64,000 nt of DNA from Arthrobacter crusticola (GTDB lineage Bacteria > Actinomycetota > Actinomycetes > Actinomycetales > Micrococcaceae): the NCBI RefSeq assembly GCF_004357995.1, contig NZ_SMTK01000003.1, positions 186,001 through 250,000 of the forward strand. Direction: 5' to 3'. The position numbers were made by a program, and so were the translations under genes. This document shows, in pieces, positions 24,451-33,084 of the stretch; within the stretch, counting starts at the first letter, position 1, and every line of letters starts with the position of its first letter. The notes below the pieces were generated by a model, which was not told where the DNA came from, did not search any database, and saw only the letters and a list, made by a program, of their open reading frames with translations.

Positions 24451-25734
24451 TCAGCCCCCCATCGGCCGGGCCGCGAGCACCTGTGCCAGCGCCGCCGCGG
24501 AGCCGGCGCTGCTGTTGATCCGCCAGTCGGTCTCCTTGGCGAAGTGGAACCAGACCAGGGCCGTGACGTCGGGCTGGGCCGCGAGGTAGCGCACCAGGGA
24601 CGTGTTCCAGGCGGCCTTCGAGCCGCCGGCCTCCGCCGACGCCGTCTCGGCGATCAGGATCTGCTTCCCCGGGGCGAGCCGTCGCAGCTCCGCAAGTCCT
24701 TCTCCGAACAGGGCATCGGGCTCCACCCAGGTGCTCCACGAGGCGGAGGCGCCCCAGTTGTAGCCGTCGAGCGCGACGGCGTCGACGTACTGGGTTCCCG
24801 GGTAGAGCTGGTCCAGGGGCGTCGACCCCCAGTACGGGACGTTCGGATTCCATACCCAGGAGATATTGGAGGCACCCGTGGCGGCCACGACGTCGTGCAC
24901 ATGGCGCCACGCCGCCGCGTAGTCGCCGGCCTCATTGCCGTTGACCCCTTCCGCCCACGGGTACCAGTTGCCGTTCATCTCGTGCCCGAAGCGCAGCATC
25001 ACCGGGTGGCCCCACTGGGCCAGGGCGGAGCCCCACTGGCGCAGGTACGGGTCGAAGTCCCCGGCGGCGATGCGGTCCAGGGAGTAGGCGGGCTGGGCGG
25101 TGCCGCCGCCCCAGAGCCAGGGTTCCCAGGTCAGCAGGGTCACGGCGCCGCGGGACCGGACGGCGTCGAGCTCGGCCAGCGGCGGGGCCTGGGCGAAGTC
25201 CTTGTAGGACAGGACGACCGACGGTGCCTCACCTGCGAGCACGGCCACCTCGTCAAGCTCACCGCCGGCCATCGGACCGCCGGGGGTCCCGGCACCGAAA
25301 CGCAGCGGCGCCGTGCGGATACCCGGCACGGGGGCGGGTCCGGCGGGCGGGGCATAGGTCAGGGTGAAGGGCGCCGAGGCGAGGCCCGAGCCTGCCCGCG
25401 CCTCAATGAGCACCGGGCTGCCGGCGTCGGGGATGACAATGCCGGCGGTGAAGGACCCGGACGCGCTGGCGGTGAAGGGCACGGAGGCCGGACCGGCGGT
25501 GAGGGTGCCCTTCGATTTCCTGGGGAACCCCGTTCCGGAGACCGTGACCAGCGACCCGGCGGGCCCGCTGGAGGCGCTGAGGGAGATGGAGGCCGTCGCA
25601 GCGTGCACCGGCTGGAGCGCCCCGGGTCCGAGCACCGCAACAATGACGGTAAGGCAGAGGGTGAGCGTGCGCAGCAGGTGCGCCGCCCACCGGCGGGAGA
25701 TGGGCAGGGCGGTGCCCGGGGTGGCGTCGTGCAT
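24451..25734 (-). CDS. Secreted GH26 glycoside hydrolase (beta-mannanase type)
   Basis: 427 residues from ATG at 25734, with AAAGGT five bases upstream; the frame extends further upstream without similarity. A signal peptide (about 1-46, ending HAATA) is followed by an Ig/TIG-like domain (about 47-128, SASSGPAGSLVTVSGTGFP) and the GH26 barrel (about 140-425). E252 in LRFGHEMNGNWYPW is the acid/base and E363 in ILIAETAS the nucleophile, the GH26 clan-A pattern. Substrate is likely mannan or a related beta-glycan. No mannose transport or regulator gene is adjacent. Confidence 0.85.
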   Translation of the reverse strand: MHDATPGTALPISRRWAAHLLRTLTLCLTVIVAVLGPGALQPVHAATASISLSASSGPAGSLVTVSGTGFPRKSKGTLTAGPASVPFTASASGSFTAGIVIPDAGSPVLIEARAGSGLASAPFTLTYAPPAGPAPVPGIRTAPLRFGAGTPGGPMAGGELDEVAVLAGEAPSVVLSYKDFAQAPPLAELDAVRSRGAVTLLTWEPWLWGGGTAQPAYSLDRIAAGDFDPYLRQWGSALAQWGHPVMLRFGHEMNGNWYPWAEGVNGNEAGDYAAAWRHVHDVVAATGASNISWVWNPNVPYWGSTPLDQLYPGTQYVDAVALDGYNWGASASWSTWVEPDALFGEGLAELRRLAPGKQILIAETASAEAGGSKAAWNTSLVRYLAAQPDVTALVWFHFAKETDWRINSSAGSAAALAQVLAARPMGG

Positions 25735-25962
25735 GGGAGACCTTTGCTGTTCGGAAGCCCGGCTGACCCTGAAGGCCCCGTGGCTTTGCGTCACCGGCTC
25801 GCACCGGTTTTGCCCTTGTCGAAAGCGGGGCCGCAGCCGCCGCCGGAGGGCAGGTTCGCTGCCGCCCCCTCCATTCTCGGACTGCCTAGGGTGCGGCACC
25901 AGAGGATTATCCGCAGGAAAGGCACAGGAAAAGCGCGGCATCCGGCGCCGTGGGGTGGATGC

Positions 25963-26535
25963 CTAGGCGGGATGGGGCTGCCAGCGGGTGACTTCATAGG
26001 TCAGGTGGGCGAACTGGGCGAGCTGCTCCGCGCTGCGCAGGCTGAGCCGGTCCGACTGGATAAAGCGCGGCAGCAGCGGCGCCCCGGCGTCGAGGGTGAC
26101 CGGGGCGATGGCCACCTGCACCTCATCGAGCAGGTTGGCGTCGAAGAACTGGCCGGCGAGGTCACCGCCGCCCATCAGCCAGATGTCCTTGTCCCCCGCC
26201 GCCTCCAGGAGCTGCGGGTAGACGGCGCCGGGCTCGCCGCAGACGAACCGCACATCGGCGCCCTCCGGCCGGGGAAGGTCCCGGTTGGTGAAGACGAACG
26301 CGGGGCGGTTCCCGTAGAACTCCCGCCACCGTCCGGGGCGCTCGAGGACGCCCTCGGCCTCGAGCATCCACTCATAGGTCTTCGACCCCTGGACCAGCAC
26401 CGTGATGCCGTCCAGGAAGTGCCCCTGGTGGTAGGGCTCCGGCTGATCCACGGCGAAGAGCCAGTCCATCGAACCCTCCCCGTCAGCGAGGAATCCGTTG
26501 AGGGAGGAGGCGGCTCTATAGATCGTTTTCGTCAT
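25963..26535 (-). CDS. RibD C-terminal/DHFR-like reductase
   Basis: 190 residues of the dihydrofolate reductase fold as seen in RibD C-terminal domain proteins. Marks are the opening IYRAASSLNGFLAD, LVQGSKTYEWML, AFVFTNRDLP, and WLMGGGDLAGQFFDANLLDEVQVAIAPVTLDAGAPLLP (NADPH-binding GGG and the conserved L-DE). The family reduces varied ketones or pteridine-like substrates with NADPH. The substrate is unknown and no riboflavin genes flank it. Confidence 0.88.
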   Translation of the reverse strand: MTKTIYRAASSLNGFLADGEGSMDWLFAVDQPEPYHQGHFLDGITVLVQGSKTYEWMLEAEGVLERPGRWREFYGNRPAFVFTNRDLPRPEGADVRFVCGEPGAVYPQLLEAAGDKDIWLMGGGDLAGQFFDANLLDEVQVAIAPVTLDAGAPLLPRFIQSDRLSLRSAEQLAQFAHLTYEVTRWQPHPA

Positions 26536-26558
26536 GGTTCGAGTCCCTTCGGTCCGGT

Positions 26559-26574
26559 GCGCTAAGACTAGCGC
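26559..26574. terminator. Short hairpin between regulator and DHFR-like gene
   Basis: GCGCTA (26559-26564) and TAGCGC (26569-26574) form a 6-bp stem with a 4-base loop just past the LacI regulator stop on the minus strand. Confidence 0.35.
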
Positions 26575-26616
26575 CTGGGGGCCGCCGAGGGGCCGCCGCC
26601 GAAGGAGGGATCCGCT

Positions 26617-27687
26617 TTAAGACGGCACTTTTGCGGCGCCGGCGGGCGCTCCGGAACGCGGCGGCCCGGTGGACCCGCGCACCACCACCTCCGGCGCGCC
26701 CGGCACCAGCACATCCTCGGGGGGTGCTCCCTCGAGCTGGGCGCAGAGTGCGTCAACTGCCGCCTGCCCCAGCTCCATCAGCGGCATGGCGATGGCCGTC
26801 AGGGGAGGGTGGAGGAACCCGGCGAGGGGGAGGTCGTCATAGGAGATCACGGAGATGTCCTCCGGAATGCGGAGCCCGGCGGCATGGACGGCCGAGAGGA
26901 CGCCGATCGCCTGGTTCAGCGTGCTCGCATAGATCGCGGTCAGGTCGGGATGGTCGGCCAGCAGCCGGGTGGCAGCGGCGAAGCCGCCCTGCTCGTTGAA
27001 TTCGCCCGACTCGATCGAGGGTTCCGGTATTCCTGCCGCCACTGCGGCGCCGAGCAGCCCGGCCCGCCTGCTGACCGTCGGCGCGAGCTGCTCCGGACCC
27101 GACACGTGGCCGATCCGCCGGTGCCCCAGCGCGAGCAGGTGGTCGAGGGCGGCCTGGCTGGCCGCCTCGATCTGCAGCGAAATGTTCCGCCCGGAGCCTG
27201 CGACCACGCGGTTCACGAACACGTGCGGAATCCGGGAATCGGGCAGCATACCCAGCAGCGGGTGGTTGGGGCGCGCCGAGGCGATCAGGAGCCCGTCCAC
27301 GCGGTGGCTCGCCACGAGGTCGGCGAACTGCCGGTCCACGCTTAGATCGGCGGAGTCCTCCGCCAGCAGCATGGCAAAGCCACGGACCCGCGCCTGCTGC
27401 ACGGCGCCGCGGGTGATGCGGGAGTAGACCGGGTTGGTGAGGTCGGGGATGAGCAGGGCAAGGGCACGGGTGCTGGCACCGGCCAGGGCACGGGCGCCCG
27501 TGTGCGGCTGGTAGCCGAGGTCCCGTACCGCGTCGAGGATGCGCGTGCGGGTCTCCTCCCGGATGGAGAGGGTGTGGTCGTTGTTCAGGACCCGGGAAAC
27601 GACCGACTTGGTGACACCGGCATGGTTGGCCACGTCAATAAGGCGGGACCGCTGTTTCGGGTGAAGCGGAGCGTCGGCGTCGCGCAC
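26617..27687 (-). CDS. LacI-family regulator of the sugar-acid operon
   Basis: 356 residues. The HTH is RLIDVANHAGVTKSVVSRVLNNDHTLS (about 14-42), and the hinge is YQPHTGARALAG. The ligand domain runs from ALALLIPDLTNPVYSR to the C-terminus, with AIYASTLNQAIGVLSAVHAAGLRIPEDISVISYDD. It diverges from the seven-gene catabolic operon and probably binds the palindrome at 27786-27801. The C-terminal tail is rich in Gly and Pro. The inducer is expected to be a pathway acid or keto-deoxy acid. Confidence 0.92.
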   Translation of the reverse strand: MRDADAPLHPKQRSRLIDVANHAGVTKSVVSRVLNNDHTLSIREETRTRILDAVRDLGYQPHTGARALAGASTRALALLIPDLTNPVYSRITRGAVQQARVRGFAMLLAEDSADLSVDRQFADLVASHRVDGLLIASARPNHPLLGMLPDSRIPHVFVNRVVAGSGRNISLQIEAASQAALDHLLALGHRRIGHVSGPEQLAPTVSRRAGLLGAAVAAGIPEPSIESGEFNEQGGFAAATRLLADHPDLTAIYASTLNQAIGVLSAVHAAGLRIPEDISVISYDDLPLAGFLHPPLTAIAMPLMELGQAAVDALCAQLEGAPPEDVLVPGAPEVVVRGSTGPPRSGAPAGAAKVPS

Positions 27688-27744
27688 TGAACCTCCCTTC
27701 GACGCATGCAGCAGTCTGATTCTGTCATAGCGGCGCGTGTGATG

Positions 27745-27773
27745 TTGACCTCACCCGGGAATCACCGTAGGGT
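27745..27773 (+). promoter_or_regulatory. Promoter of the sugar-acid operon
   Basis: TTGACC (27745-27750), a 17-bp spacer, and TAGGGT (27768-27773). Transcription should begin near 27780, just before the palindromic operator. Confidence 0.75.
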
Positions 27774-27785
27774 GGACGCCGCCGG

Positions 27786-27801
27786 AGAAAACCGGTTTTC
27801 T
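27786..27801. promoter_or_regulatory. Palindromic operator for the LacI-type regulator
   Basis: AGAAAACCGGTTTTCT is a perfect 16-bp palindrome with the central CG of LacI operators. It lies just downstream of the predicted start site, where binding would block elongation or initiation. Confidence 0.75.
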
Positions 27802-27864
27802 AGGCGTCGGACGGCCCTCCGGGGGATGGCCGGCTCCTCGGTACCCATGTCCAAAGGAGTGACC

Positions 27865-28953
27865 ATGGCCAAAGTCGAAACAATGCAGACGGACCTTTAC
27901 CGGATCCCCCTGCAGCAGACGCTGACCGACAGCATGCACGGAGTGATGCTGGATTTTGAACTCATCACCGTGCGGGTGACCGACAGCGACGGGGCCGTGG
28001 GCCTTGGCTACACCTATACCGTCAACCACGGCGGCGCGGCCGTGGCCGTGATGATCGACCGGTACCTCGCGCCCCTGCTGCAGGGCCAGGACGCCGACCG
28101 CATTGAATCGCTGTGGCAGCAGATGTGGTGGGCCCTCCACTACGCGGGCCGCGGAGGCCATGTGACCTCGGCGATCTCCGCGATCGACATCGCACTGTGG
28201 GACCTCAAGGGCAAGAAGGCCCAGCAGCCCCTGTGGCGCCTCTTCGGCGGCTTCGACCCCAAGGTGCCCGTGTATGCCGGCGGAATCGACCTTCAGCTGC
28301 CGATCGAGGACCTGCTCGCCCAGGCCGACGGCTACCAGGAGCACGGCTTCCGCGCGATCAAGATGAAGGTTGGACGGCCGCAGCTGCGCGAGGACGTAGC
28401 GCGGGTGGCCCGGATGCGCGAGCACCTCGGTGAGGACTTCCCCCTGATGGTCGACGCGAACATGAAGTGGAGCGTCGACGAGTCGATCCGCGCCGCCCAT
28501 GCGCTCGCCGACTTCAACCTGGTCTGGATCGAGGAACCCACAATTCCCGATGATTTCGCCGGATACGCCCGCATTGTCCGCGAGGGCCGCCAGCCAATCG
28601 CCGGAGGCGAAAACCTCCACACCCTCTACGAATTCCAGCAGGCCATCACCGCCGGTGCCATCACGTTCCCCGAACCGGACGTCAGCAACTGCGGCGGCTA
28701 CACCACGTTCCGGAAGGTCAGCGCCTTGGCCGAGGCGCACAACCTCCCGGTCACCTCGCACGGGGTGCACGACCTCACGGTCCACGCTTTGGCCGCGGCG
28801 CCCAACCGCACCTACATGGAGGCCCACGGATTCGGGCTCGACGCCTACCTTGCGGCGCCGCTGCGCATCGAGGACGGCTTCGCCGTGGCGCCCGAACTTC
28901 CCGGCCATGGCGTCGAGCTGGACTTCGCGTCCCTCGAAGGGGTGCGTGCATGA
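27865..28953 (+). CDS. Enolase-superfamily (mandelate racemase group) sugar-acid dehydratase or cycloisomerase
   Basis: 362 residues from ATG at 27865, preceded by AAAGGAG. Full mandelate racemase set: K166-M-K168 on strand 2, metal ligands D197 (VDAN), E223 (WIEEP), E249 (GGEN), and a D272/H299 dyad (PDVSN, TSHGVHD). This is the acid-sugar branch that abstracts an alpha proton with Lys or His. The N-terminal lid LTDSMHGVMLDFELI and the stretch GLGYTYTVNHGG, as I recall it, are closest to 3,6-anhydro-L-galactonate cycloisomerases of agar degraders, but L-galactonate or related dehydratase activity is equally open. First gene of a seven-gene operon; its stop overlaps the MFS start. Confidence 0.85.
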   Translation: MAKVETMQTDLYRIPLQQTLTDSMHGVMLDFELITVRVTDSDGAVGLGYTYTVNHGGAAVAVMIDRYLAPLLQGQDADRIESLWQQMWWALHYAGRGGHVTSAISAIDIALWDLKGKKAQQPLWRLFGGFDPKVPVYAGGIDLQLPIEDLLAQADGYQEHGFRAIKMKVGRPQLREDVARVARMREHLGEDFPLMVDANMKWSVDESIRAAHALADFNLVWIEEPTIPDDFAGYARIVREGRQPIAGGENLHTLYEFQQAITAGAITFPEPDVSNCGGYTTFRKVSALAEAHNLPVTSHGVHDLTVHALAAAPNRTYMEAHGFGLDAYLAAPLRIEDGFAVAPELPGHGVELDFASLEGVRA

Positions 28954-30308
28954 CGGCCGCACAGGCCCCCGCCCGCCCGCCGTTCCGTTCCCGCCCGTTC
29001 TCTAAGCCCGTGCCCGGCATGCGCTGGCAGGTGATGGGCTCGAATGCCGCGGTCCTGCTGCTGAACTACGGGGACCGCGCGGCCCTGGGCGTCGCGGCGC
29101 CGCTGATCATCTCCGAGTTCGGCTTCAGCACCGGCACCATGGGCCTGATCCTCGGAGCCTTCGCCTTCACCTACGCACCCGCCTGCTTCGCCGGTGGGGC
29201 ACTCGCCGACAAGTACGGTTCCCGGAAGGTCATGGCCGCCGCGGCCGTGTGGTGGTCCCTGGCCACGGCACTGGCAGCCTTCTGCTTCAACTTCGCCACC
29301 TTCTTCCTCCAGCGCCTGCTCTTCGGGCTCGGCGAGGGACCGCAGGGGGCGACGACGGCGCGCACCATGGGCAACTGGTTCCCACGGCGCGAATACGCCA
29401 CCGCGATGGGCCTGACCTTCGCCGCCAACCCGCTCGGAGCGGCACTGGGCGTCCCTGTGGTGAGCGCCCTGCTGATCTGGTCGAACAACAACTGGCGGGT
29501 CCCCTTCCTGGTGCTCGGCGGCATCGGCATCGTCATTGCCGCCGCCTGGTACTGGATCGTTCGGGACCGGCCGGAGCAGCACCCGCGGATCACCGCCGAG
29601 GAGCTCGCACTGATCAACTCCGACCGGACGCCCGTCGACGAGGTGTCCTCCGAGGACGTCCCGCGGCTGTCCTACTACCTGCGCCAGCCCGCGGTCATCG
29701 CCAACGCCCTCGCGTTCTTCGGTTTCAGCTGGATGCTGTTCATGTTCCTGTCCTGGTACCCGACCTACCTCGTGCAGACCCAGGGCATCGACCTCAAGGA
29801 GCTGGCCTGGGCCGGCTCCCTGCCCTGGGTGGCCGGCGCCGTGGGCACGGCCCTGGGCGGGGTGCTCTCGGACCGGCTTGCCAGCCGGGCGGCCGTGCCG
29901 CTCACAGTGCGCAAGTGGGCCACCGCACTGTTCCTCGCGGTCAGCGGCGCCCTGTGCATTCCGCTGGCGACAGTGAACTCGCTTGCCTTCGCCGTGGGTC
30001 TGTTCGCCGTCGTCCTCTTCCTGCTCTACCTGGCCAACGTCCAGTTCTTCGCCATCGTGCGGGACGCCGTGCACCCGGCCCGCCTCGGCGGGGTCACCGG
30101 CTTCGTCCACTTCTGCGCCAACATGGCGGGGGTCATTGCGCCCATCGTCACGGGGTTCCTGATCGAGGACCTCGGATCCTGGACCGGAGCCTTCACCCTC
30201 GCCGCGGGCTTGGCCCTTCTCGGCGCCGTCGCGCTGGTGGTCGTCAAGGCGCCCCCCGCGTTCGGGCCCGGCGGAAAAGCACTAGCATTCCAGTCAGTGG
30301 AGGGATGA
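28950..30308 (+). CDS. MFS transporter, anion:cation symporter type (sugar acid uptake)
   Basis: 452 residues with 12 predicted helices. The family mark is LLNYGDRAALGVAAPLIISEFGFSTGTMGLILGAFAFTYAPACFAGGALADKYGSRKV spread over helices 1-3, as in the galactonate/glucarate/tartrate (ACS) transporters, with GGVLSDRLASR in the second half. The start ATG overlaps the dehydratase TGA by 4 nt. Placed directly after the enolase-family enzyme, it most likely imports that enzyme's acid substrate with protons. This makes a free external acid, rather than an intracellularly produced aldose, the likely input. Confidence 0.9.
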   Translation: MTAAQAPARPPFRSRPFSKPVPGMRWQVMGSNAAVLLLNYGDRAALGVAAPLIISEFGFSTGTMGLILGAFAFTYAPACFAGGALADKYGSRKVMAAAAVWWSLATALAAFCFNFATFFLQRLLFGLGEGPQGATTARTMGNWFPRREYATAMGLTFAANPLGAALGVPVVSALLIWSNNNWRVPFLVLGGIGIVIAAAWYWIVRDRPEQHPRITAEELALINSDRTPVDEVSSEDVPRLSYYLRQPAVIANALAFFGFSWMLFMFLSWYPTYLVQTQGIDLKELAWAGSLPWVAGAVGTALGGVLSDRLASRAAVPLTVRKWATALFLAVSGALCIPLATVNSLAFAVGLFAVVLFLLYLANVQFFAIVRDAVHPARLGGVTGFVHFCANMAGVIAPIVTGFLIEDLGSWTGAFTLAAGLALLGAVALVVVKAPPAFGPGGKALAFQSVEG

Positions 30309-30309
30309 G

Positions 30310-31284
30310 ATGTCCGAGCAGCTGAAAATCGTCATCACCGACTGCGACCACGACTCCATCGCCATTGAGGAGGAACTGGCCCGCAGCCGCGGCGCCGGCC
30401 TCACCCTGGCCTCCTGCCGCACCGAGGACGACGTCATCGCCGCAGCCGCGGGTGCCGACGGAATCCTGGTGCAGTACGCCCCCATCACGGCCCGGGTGCT
30501 CGACGCCCTTCCGGGACTCAAGGCCATCGGGCGGTACGGGGTGGGTGTTGACACGGTCGATGTCGACGCCGCTACGGCCCGCGGCGTCGCCGTGTGCAAC
30601 GTGCCCGACTACGGGACCGAAGACGTCAGTGACCACGCCATCGCGTTGGCACTCACCCTGGCCCGCGGAGTGACCCAGCTCGACCGGCGGATGCGCGCCG
30701 GCGACTCCAGCCTGGCCCCGGTGCGGCCGCTGCACCGGACCGCCACCCGGGTCTTCGGCATCGTCGGGCTCGGGCTCATCGGCTCGGCCACGGCCCGCAA
30801 GGCGCGCGGCATCGGGTACACGGTGATCGGCTACGAACCGCGGCTCACCCCCGGCTCGGTCACCCCCGACGGCGTTGAGGTCGTCGCGTTCGAGGACCTC
30901 CTTGCCCGCGCCGACGTCGTCTCCCTCCACGTGCCGCTGAACACCGAAACGCACCACCTTATCGACGCCGGAACCCTCGCGGCCATGAAACCCGGCGCGG
31001 TGCTGGTGAACACGTGCCGCGGCGGGGTCGTGGACACCGCGGCGGTGGTTGCCGCCCTGGCGTCGGGACAGCTCGCCGGGGCGGGCCTCGATGTCTTCGA
31101 GCAGGAGCCGCTGCCGGAGGGCCACCCCCTCCTGGGCCTCGGGAACGCGGTCCTGACGCCCCACGCCGCCTGGTACAGCGAGGAGTCCTACGGCGAACTG
31201 AAGAGCCGGACCCTTGAGAACGTGCTCGATGTCTGCTCCGGAACCGTTCCGCGCAATATCCTCAACCCGAAAGTGCTCTCATGA
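30310..31284 (+). CDS. CtBP-like D-2-hydroxyacid dehydrogenase
   Basis: 324 residues. NAD-binding G153-x-G-x-x-G158 (GLGLIG), and the catalytic triad of the family is R237 (VNTCRGGVVD), E266 (DVFEQEP) and H285 (LTPHAAW). Relatives are annotated as C-terminal-binding proteins or phosphoglycerate-dehydrogenase-like. It starts one base after the MFS stop, so is co-translated. The known route from KDGal to KDG does not need it; it may reduce a 2-keto acid intermediate or process a second substrate. No serine-pathway partners are near. ATGA overlap leads into the next gene. Confidence 0.9.
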   Translation: MSEQLKIVITDCDHDSIAIEEELARSRGAGLTLASCRTEDDVIAAAAGADGILVQYAPITARVLDALPGLKAIGRYGVGVDTVDVDAATARGVAVCNVPDYGTEDVSDHAIALALTLARGVTQLDRRMRAGDSSLAPVRPLHRTATRVFGIVGLGLIGSATARKARGIGYTVIGYEPRLTPGSVTPDGVEVVAFEDLLARADVVSLHVPLNTETHHLIDAGTLAAMKPGAVLVNTCRGGVVDTAAVVAALASGQLAGAGLDVFEQEPLPEGHPLLGLGNAVLTPHAAWYSEESYGELKSRTLENVLDVCSGTVPRNILNPKVLS

Positions 31285-32336
31285 CCCCCTCCAATCCGAC
31301 AATGAAGGCCGCCGTGCTCACCGCGCCGGAGACCGTCGCGGTGCAGCAGGTTCCCCTGCCCGAGGTGCCCGACGGCTGGGCGCTGATCCGGGTCGAGTAC
31401 ACGGGCCTGTGCGGCACCGACTTCTCCATCTACCACGGTACCCACCCGCGGGCCGCTCCGCCGCTGATCCTGGGCCACGAAATCACCGGGACGGTCGCCG
31501 TCGCCGCTCCGGACGGCCCGGCCGAGGGAACCCGGGTCGTGGTGGAGCCGCTGATCGCCTGCGGCACCTGTGGCCCCTGCACCAGCGGAAATTCCCATGT
31601 GTGCTCCAACCTCAACCTCTACGGCATCGACGCGCCGGGCTCGCTGGCCGAATACATCGCCCTCCCGGCGCGGGCGCTCCTGCCCGTCGATCCGAAGGTG
31701 CCTGCACGGCAGGCCGCCCTCGCCGAGCCCCTGGCTGTCGCGGTGCACGCCGTCGCCCGGTCCGGGCTGTCGGGGGGTGAGCACGTGGCGGTCTTCGGCG
31801 CCGGCCCGATCGGGCTGCTCACGGCCCTTGTGGCCCGGGAGGCCGGCGCCGGGGAGGTGTTCCTGATCGAGCCCAGTGAGGACCGCCGGGAGGCGGCCGG
31901 ACGGTTCGGTTTCCCGGTCCTCGCACCCGGTGAGGACCCCGCCGGCACCGTCCGCTCAAGGACCGGAGGCGCCGGGGCCGATATCGTCTTTGACTCCGCG
32001 GCGCACCCTTCCGTCGCCGCCGCCCTGTCGGGGGCGGCCCGCGTGCAGGGCACCATCGTGCTCGTCGGCGTGTACAAGGAGCCCGCGAAGCTCGACCTCC
32101 AGGGAATCACCTTCTCCGAGCAGACGCTCCTCGGTGTGCGGGTCTACACACGCCAGGACATGGAACGGGCCGTGGGGCTGATCGAGGCCGACGTGCTGCA
32201 GCTGGACCGGCTTCCCATCGAGGTCTTCGGACTAGGGGAGGTGCCCGAGGCCTTCACCAAGGCCATGTCGGCCGGCGGGGTCCTGAAGGTCCTCGTCGGG
32301 TCCGCGGGTGAAGAAAGCGGGGCGGCCCATGTCTAA
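31281..32336 (+). CDS. Zinc-dependent medium-chain alcohol dehydrogenase
   Basis: 351 residues. Catalytic zinc ligands C44 (GLCGTD), H66-E67 (GHEITG); structural zinc cysteines C94, C97, C100, C108. The Rossmann dinucleotide loop is VAVFGAGPIGLL. It belongs to the L-threonine/sorbitol/L-galactonate dehydrogenase branch. In the inferred pathway it would oxidise the C5 hydroxyl of 2-keto-3-deoxy-L-galactonate to the 2,5-diketo acid. Start and stop overlap both neighbours (4 nt and 8 nt), consistent with a single translational unit. Confidence 0.9.
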   Translation: MTPSNPTMKAAVLTAPETVAVQQVPLPEVPDGWALIRVEYTGLCGTDFSIYHGTHPRAAPPLILGHEITGTVAVAAPDGPAEGTRVVVEPLIACGTCGPCTSGNSHVCSNLNLYGIDAPGSLAEYIALPARALLPVDPKVPARQAALAEPLAVAVHAVARSGLSGGEHVAVFGAGPIGLLTALVAREAGAGEVFLIEPSEDRREAAGRFGFPVLAPGEDPAGTVRSRTGGAGADIVFDSAAHPSVAAALSGAARVQGTIVLVGVYKEPAKLDLQGITFSEQTLLGVRVYTRQDMERAVGLIEADVLQLDRLPIEVFGLGEVPEAFTKAMSAGGVLKVLVGSAGEESGAAHV

Positions 32337-33084
32337 TCCCTTCGACCTCACCGGGCGCACCGCCGCCATCACCGGGGCCTCCCGCGGCATCGGCCAGGCC
32401 ACCGCCCGGGCCCTGCTCGAGGCAGGGGCCGACGTCATCGCCCTGCAGCGCAGCGCCGTATCCGCCGAACTTGAGGAGACCGCCGAACGGCTGGGCCGCC
32501 GGATCGACACCGTCCCGGTGGATCTCACCAGCGAGGAGTCGATTGCCGGGGCGATCACCGCCGCCCTGGCCGCCTCCGAGGTGCACATCCTCGTCAACAA
32601 CGCCGGCACGCAGATCCGGCACGACGCCGTTGAATTCCCGCTGGCGGACTTCGACACCGTTATGCAGGTCAACCTCCGCGCCGTCTTCCAGCTGTGCCAA
32701 GGCTTCGGCGCCCCCATGCTGGAGCGCGGCGAAGGAAAGATCGTGAACCTCGCCTCCATGCTCACCTTCCAGGGCGGGTTCCGGGTGCCGGCGTACGCGG
32801 CGTCGAAGGGCGCCGTCGGGCAGCTGACCAAGGCGCTGAGCAACGAATGGGCGGGCCGGGGGGTCAACGTCAACGCCGTCGCCCCCGGCTATTTCGCCAC
32901 AGACATGAACGAGGCCCTCCTGGCCGACGGGAACCGCTCGGCGCAGATCCTCGAGCGCATTCCCGCGGGACGCTGGGGGAAACCGGACGACCTGACAGGA
33001 GGAGTTGTGTTCCTTTCCTCGCGTGCCGCCGACTACATCCACGGCACCATCCTTCCCATCGACGGCGGGTGGCTGGGCCGATGA
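32329..33084 (+). CDS. kduD: KduD-like SDR, 2,5-diketo-3-deoxygluconate reductase
   Basis: 251 residues from ATG at 32329 (GTG at 32308 is possible but less likely). NAD site GASRGIG (16-22), NNAG (90-93), catalytic S143, Y156, K160. The segment LTFQGGFRVPAYAASKGAVGQLTKALSNEWA and the ending RIPAGRWGKPDDL...IDGGWLGR are characteristic of KduD (2-deoxy-D-gluconate 3-dehydrogenase family). In pectin catabolism KduD interconverts 2,5-diketo-3-deoxygluconate and KDG; the same reaction here would supply KDG to the kinase two genes downstream. Confidence 0.9.
   Translation: MSNPFDLTGRTAAITGASRGIGQATARALLEAGADVIALQRSAVSAELEETAERLGRRIDTVPVDLTSEESIAGAITAALAASEVHILVNNAGTQIRHDAVEFPLADFDTVMQVNLRAVFQLCQGFGAPMLERGEGKIVNLASMLTFQGGFRVPAYAASKGAVGQLTKALSNEWAGRGVNVNAVAPGYFATDMNEALLADGNRSAQILERIPAGRWGKPDDLTGGVVFLSSRAADYIHGTILPIDGGWLGR

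Noticed and set aside
24544-26565. Long open frame opposite the GH26 and DHFR-like genes
   Set aside because: No family motifs; the product is Gly/Arg-rich and both real genes on the other strand are clear.
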